The notes under the pieces are model-generated. The model did not search any database and was not told where the DNA came from. It saw only the letters and a list, made by a program, of their open reading frames with translations. A DNA stretch of 33,599 bases from assembly GCA_003427395.1 (NCBI GenBank), contig BFEA01000412.1, positions 144,882-178,480 on the forward strand. The letters run 5' to 3'. The first letter of the stretch is position 1, and each line of letters starts with the position of its first letter. Source of the stretch: Chara braunii. Taxonomy: Eukaryota; Streptophyta; Charophyceae; Charales; Characeae. This document shows positions 29,961-33,599 of this stretch, in pieces. Position numbers and translations under genes: made by a program.

Positions 29961-31522
29961 AATTTTAAAGAAAGGACCAAAGTTTCTCCCTGGTAACTGG
30001 GTGACAACTCGATGTTTTTAGTGGAAAGTGAGAAATATAATTGAGATCCATAATTCAGTGAATATTTTAATATCTATTTTTTATTTACAAGAGGACAGTT
30101 TTATTGCTCCTAGATCAAAGGAGGATACAAAGTGGTGTACGGCTGACCAACTTTTCCGAGTGAGAGTATTATATGTCAATGATAAATGACTCTCCTTCAA
30201 ACCTGAAATACCAATATCCCATTTACCCTTTCACCCTCTATATTGGACCTGGTCTTGCCCAGGTGGACAGGGTCGTTTCTATTCTAGATCCCCACATACC
30301 CTCTCTGTGAAGTCCACTTACAGAATGCTTCGCCCAAGGGTTAATCTTAGAGATCGCATTGAAGATCGATGGATGAAGAATCATAAAATCAGTAAGGAAG
30401 AGTTAAGAGGAGTTAAGTGGTTTCATACCTGCAGATCTAAACCTGCTACGATAGCCTCCTTGCAATGACAAATATCCTACCAATGCCTCCCTACTAATGA
30501 CTGGATCATTGACAGAACGTGTTTAGAACAGAAAGGAATCGCTCTTCCTTGGTGTAAGTTTTGTACATCTGCCTTCCCATCCAAACTCTTTCCAGAAACA
30601 ATCGAACATATTTTTCTCCAATGCTCAGGTTCGGTCTGACTTTGGCGTTGGTGGGACAAGATTTGGAGTCAATTGGGAACCACTCTCCCATGGCCGTAGG
30701 ATTGGAAAACCATTCTCCTAGAATTCTGGCATCCTGGACAAGTGAATGAGTTCACTGATAATTTGTTTATAATTGGCAGAAGAGTAATTATTTAGGCAAT
30801 ATGGGTTAGAAGGTGTACCCACGAAATGGAAGGTGCCAGATTGGATGGTCCAGATTTCACTGATTCTATTAAACAACATATTCAAACAGATATCACAATT
30901 AAATGGAAAAACTTAAATGAAAAAATCCAGCATCTTTCTCTACAAAATGAGATAATACATCACATCAAAAAGTTCAATAGAAGCTGGCTTGGGGGAGATC
31001 AGGGAGGGAGGTTGGGGAAGGTGTTGTGGGAAGGAGCTCATGAAAATTCACAAGGTTCTTTTCAAAGAAATTATAGATTAATCTTTAATGACTGGAGTTT
31101 TGTTGACCCCACTATTCCCCTAAGACCCTTATCTGACTTCCCAGATCCCTTTCCCCTACCAGGTTCCTGTTTGGTTCCCTAATCATGGTATGGGTAAGAT
31201 CAAAGGGTCGTCCCCTTGGGGTTATTTTGTCAAAGTATTTTGGTCTGTGCTTGGTAGTCACGAGTTCTTGGCGCCCAGTGCGGGTGAAGAGGCACAAAGG
31301 TTCTAGCTTCAGTTTTTTCATTCGGTCTATTCTTCAGTCTTCATGTGGGACGCTGCACCCGGTTTGCAGCCATGACTCATTTGTTATGTTTGTATCAAAG
31401 GGACGCTGGACCCGCTTTCCAGCAGGTGCGGCTCCCCACTAATAGATTGGAGCTCCCGTAAGATAGGTAGGAGTGTATGCTCAAACCATCACTTCTAACT
31501 GTTGAGGATGGGTTTTCCCCCC

Positions 31523-31550
<28 letters not shown>
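29961..31550 (+). pseudogene. L1-type LINE, ORF2 C-terminal half with zf-RVT and 3' UTR
   Basis: The plus-strand reading includes LFRVRVLYVNDK, then SVKSTYRMLRPRVN. After that comes the zinc motif CKFC (30553-30564), then ETIEHIFLQC (to 30624), the CX2C...HX4C pattern of the zf-RVT domain at the C-terminus of plant L1 LINE proteins. The frame 30826-31182 carries the conserved tail NYRLIFNDWSFVDPTIPLRP. After the stop come two copies of the GGGACGCTG hairpin, the GCTCC/GGAGC hairpin and a 29-nt poly(A) tract ending at 31550. RT and endonuclease domains are absent (5' truncation). Several stops, including a TGG-to-TGA, mark decay. Confidence 0.82.
31347..31453 (+). other. LINE 3' UTR double hairpin
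   Basis: 31347-31371 contains GCTGCACCCGGTTTGCAGC, 31400-31425 contains GCTGGACCCGCTTTCCAGC, and 31431-31453 contains GCTCCCCACTAATAGATTGG closing on AGC. The first has swapped one stem pair (G-C to C-G) relative to the second. Confidence 0.75.
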
Positions 31551-31553
<3 letters not shown>

Positions 31554-31996
31554 AACGTCCCTAAAAGCACCTCTCCTCTCTCCAAACCTCACCTCCTCCT
31601 TCATCGGCTCGCAAGCAACTCGGCCACCTGTGGTTGACAACCAATCAACCATCCTAAAGAACCGAACGATGAAGATAATATGGACTGCAGCCAGGATTAC
31701 TCTAAACCACGTTGCGAGACTAAAACATTAAGCCTGCCAGCTGCCCCTCACAGGTAGCCCAAAGAGGTGAAGAGGTGACATCTTTGCTGACGTCGCTCAC
31801 CTGTAAAAGAACCTATCTCCATACCAACCTCCCTTTACTCCCCCCCCAACGTTCCTCCTCTCCATCGAGACCTTAGTGTGAGATATGTTGTTGTAAGCGC
31901 ATAGCGGCAACAACAAACAGAAAAGCCAGCAGCGCCTGCTGATCTCTCTTCCCCTCCTCATATCCACGCCTGGAAGCTGCCTTCATGGCGCCCCAC
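31551..31996. other. Non-coding, nothing recognised
   Basis: C-rich on the plus strand, without a credible reading frame or repeat. It lies between the LINE poly(A) and the second C48 copy. Confidence 0.5.
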
Positions 31997-31997
31997 C

Positions 31998-32648
31998 CCT
32001 TTTACTCGTTGTCATACGCCAGTGGTTAAACGACAACGTCATCAACTTCTACCTCAATCTCGTAGCATTGGACAACTGATGTAGAATACAACAAGTAGAA
32101 TGCGACGCGGAGAATGAGATAGTTATTAAAGAAGGAAAGGGTCGCATTCCTAGAGTATCGGTGCTGAGCTCATTTTTGTTTGTCAAACTTTTCGACAATG
32201 AAATGAGATATAGAAGCCGAGAGGTAGAATGTTGGTGTCATGACGTAATTATAAGTGATATGGACTTGATTATTAAGTTGCTCCTTTCCATATTGCACAC
32301 AAGAACCACTGGACCCTTGTCGTGGCTGACTTAAGGAGGAGGAAATTTGAATTTTACGACGCACTCGACCCCGACATGGAGTTGGCAAGAAAAGTGACCG
32401 GAGGGTTTGCAAAGTTTATATTCGAAAGATCGAAATCGAAAGGCAAAGAGGTAGACACGGAACCTTTCAATCACATATGGAATGTAGAGGGTATTCCAAA
32501 ACAATGTGACACGAACGAATGCGGGGTCTTTGTGCTCACGTACGCATCACTTTTGGCATGGGGCCAACTTCCACCTCTCTTTTTCACCACTGATGACATA
32601 CCCGTGGTACGTCGTCGAATGACTTTGGACAAAGTGGCTCGCGAGTAG
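31998..32648 (+). pseudogene. C48 (Ulp1-like) cysteine protease, 5'-truncated decayed copy B
   Basis: It begins at the QWLNDNVINFYLNL-type entry (here with WLNDNVINFYLNLVALDN) and is stopped by TGA at 32077-32079, the codon that is TAG in copy A. A five-base insertion near 32274-32279 shifts the frame. The last part (32322-32648, starting ADLRRRKFEF) keeps Asp13, Gln61 and Cys67 (QCDTNECGVF), and the His lies just upstream in NHWTLVV. The natural C-terminus is longer than in copy A (RRRMTLDKVARE). The triad residues are preserved although the gene is broken. Confidence 0.82.
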
Positions 32649-32781
32649 TGTGTATGTGATATTCCATAGTAAGACCGGGATAAAGGCGGATGTAGATGCA
32701 ACGAGATGATTTGTGAAGGAGGACAATGTATATAAGGTGTCGAATATTCATCGATACGTTGTGCCACTTTACCCTTGCAAT

Positions 32782-32809
32782 TTACCCCTTACCCCTTACC
32801 CGTTACACC
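32782..32809 (+). repeat. TTACCCC heptamer array, four units
   Basis: Two TTACCCC, one TTACCCG and one TTACACC, in the reverse orientation to the array at 21506. It lies at the same distance from the C48 stop as in copy A. Confidence 0.9.
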
Positions 32810-32811
32810 TC

Positions 32812-33599
32812 AAACATAGGATTTGTGAAAACCTAACAAAACAAATTGTTAGGTTTGCACAAAAATTTTCAAAGATTCTCATAGTACGTTTTTCAGGCCT
32901 CCTACATTAACAAAATTCTATGTGAAGTAATAGATCAGCAAAAAATGGAATAAAAAACTACTTTTCAAAACCACTGGAAGTGGTGAGGAGAAAAACAGGT
33001 TTTTTAACAGAAAATCACTACCTTCCAAAACACTGTTTCTTCATGAACCAAAATATTTCATTTTTTTTTTATCTAAAGAAATCATATTTATAGTTCTATA
33101 AGGTATGGAACACAATGAACGTATTGGAGGGTCTCCCAAACACGCCATATGTTATCCTTTTCATGAATACGTTGGCTTGAATATCTTATCTCATACATGG
33201 ACAAATATATTATTTTTTATTAAAATATTTTATCATTTTTTAATTTTAGATCGTGGTTGGTCAAGAATTTGAATATGTTTCCGAGGCAAAAGTTGTTTGA
33301 ATTCGTTTTTTACATAACATATAATTTTTGACAAGGGTTTTACAATAGGCTAAAAAAATAACTTATCCTACCCCTTAAGGAGCATCAGCCGCGGGGGGAG
33401 GGCCGTGGCTAGCTGCGCGCCGGGTTGGAATGTGAAAATGTAGTGTAGTCGTACGATCGGCGCAATGGGCGAGCGGGGATGAGCCCGAGGTAGATTTTAC
33501 CGGAATGTTACCCTTTTCGGCTGAACGGCGTGACGACAGCTGTTCGGGCGGTCGGCGAGGAACGTCAATGGGTTGGAATATCTCGAGTGGTGACCGCCC
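32812..33599. other. AT-rich then GC-rich non-coding end
   Basis: A perfect 10-bp stem AACCTAACAA/TTGTTAGGTT with a six-base loop lies at 32830-32855, just outside arm B. From 32860 to 33370 the sequence is strongly AT-rich, and from about 33375 to the end it is GC-rich. No gene is supported and the last 220 bp are unrecognised. Confidence 0.5.

Larger units (their letters stand above)
31997..32811 (+). repeat. Inverted duplicate arm B carrying C48 protease
   Basis: Reverse complement of 21504-22361. It begins abruptly at CCTTTTACTCGTTGTC inside the gene, losing the upstream part present in arm A. It ends after four heptamers. Confidence 0.88.

Overview
The window looks like nuclear repeat DNA from a plant-type eukaryote, most probably a charophyte green alga such as Chara. 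This rests on a Ty3/Gypsy element primed by a plant-type tRNA-Asp, an L1-type LINE with a poly(A) tail, a GIY-YIG element of green-lineage Penelope type, and my recollection of very similar Gag/Pol reading frames in Chara braunii. I could not search a database, so the species is an inference. I see no intact host gene, no tRNA gene and no bacterial-type operon. One N gap (16117-16551) and scattered Ns show a draft assembly.

Left part (1-17207). Two nearly identical 638-641 bp LTR-like repeats lie at 28-668 and 16567-17207. Each follows an A-run plus G-run, and one abuts the gap while the other abuts the window edge. Between them is a large Ty3/Gypsy element on the minus strand. In transcription order it has a 5' LTR (12402-12779), a tRNA-Asp primer binding site (12381-12399), gag with a CCHC knuckle (12082-9947), an aspartic protease (10100-8898), RT, RNase H and a DD35E integrase with a GPY module (8818-5465). 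After the integrase comes a second Gag-like gene with its own CCHC knuckle (5299-2583, frameshifted). No 3' LTR matching the 5' LTR is visible. Just before the gap is a 52-nt piece of large-subunit nuclear rRNA.

Middle part (17208-21420). Simple and tandem repeats are mixed with at least four 3' tails of one poly(A) LINE family. One is a roughly 100 bp insertion flanked by a perfect 18 bp target-site duplication. The tails share two small hairpins, one with a compensatory base change.

Right part (21420-33599). On the minus strand lie a decayed C48/Ulp1-like protease gene, a long decayed frame with a weak methyltransferase-like stretch, and a coiled-coil plus GIY-YIG endonuclease frame of probable Penelope-like origin. 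On the plus strand is a LINE 3' half (29961-31550) with a zf-RVT zinc motif. Its 5' end is folded back as a 276 bp inverted copy. A second, inverted C48 copy lies at 31997-32811. Both C48 copies end in the same GGGGTAA heptamer array.

Nearly all coding units carry a few in-frame stops. Two internal comparisons (LINE arms, C48 copies) indicate that stops arose from TGG tryptophan codons by G-to-A change, so decay by cytosine deamination of silenced elements is the simplest reading.
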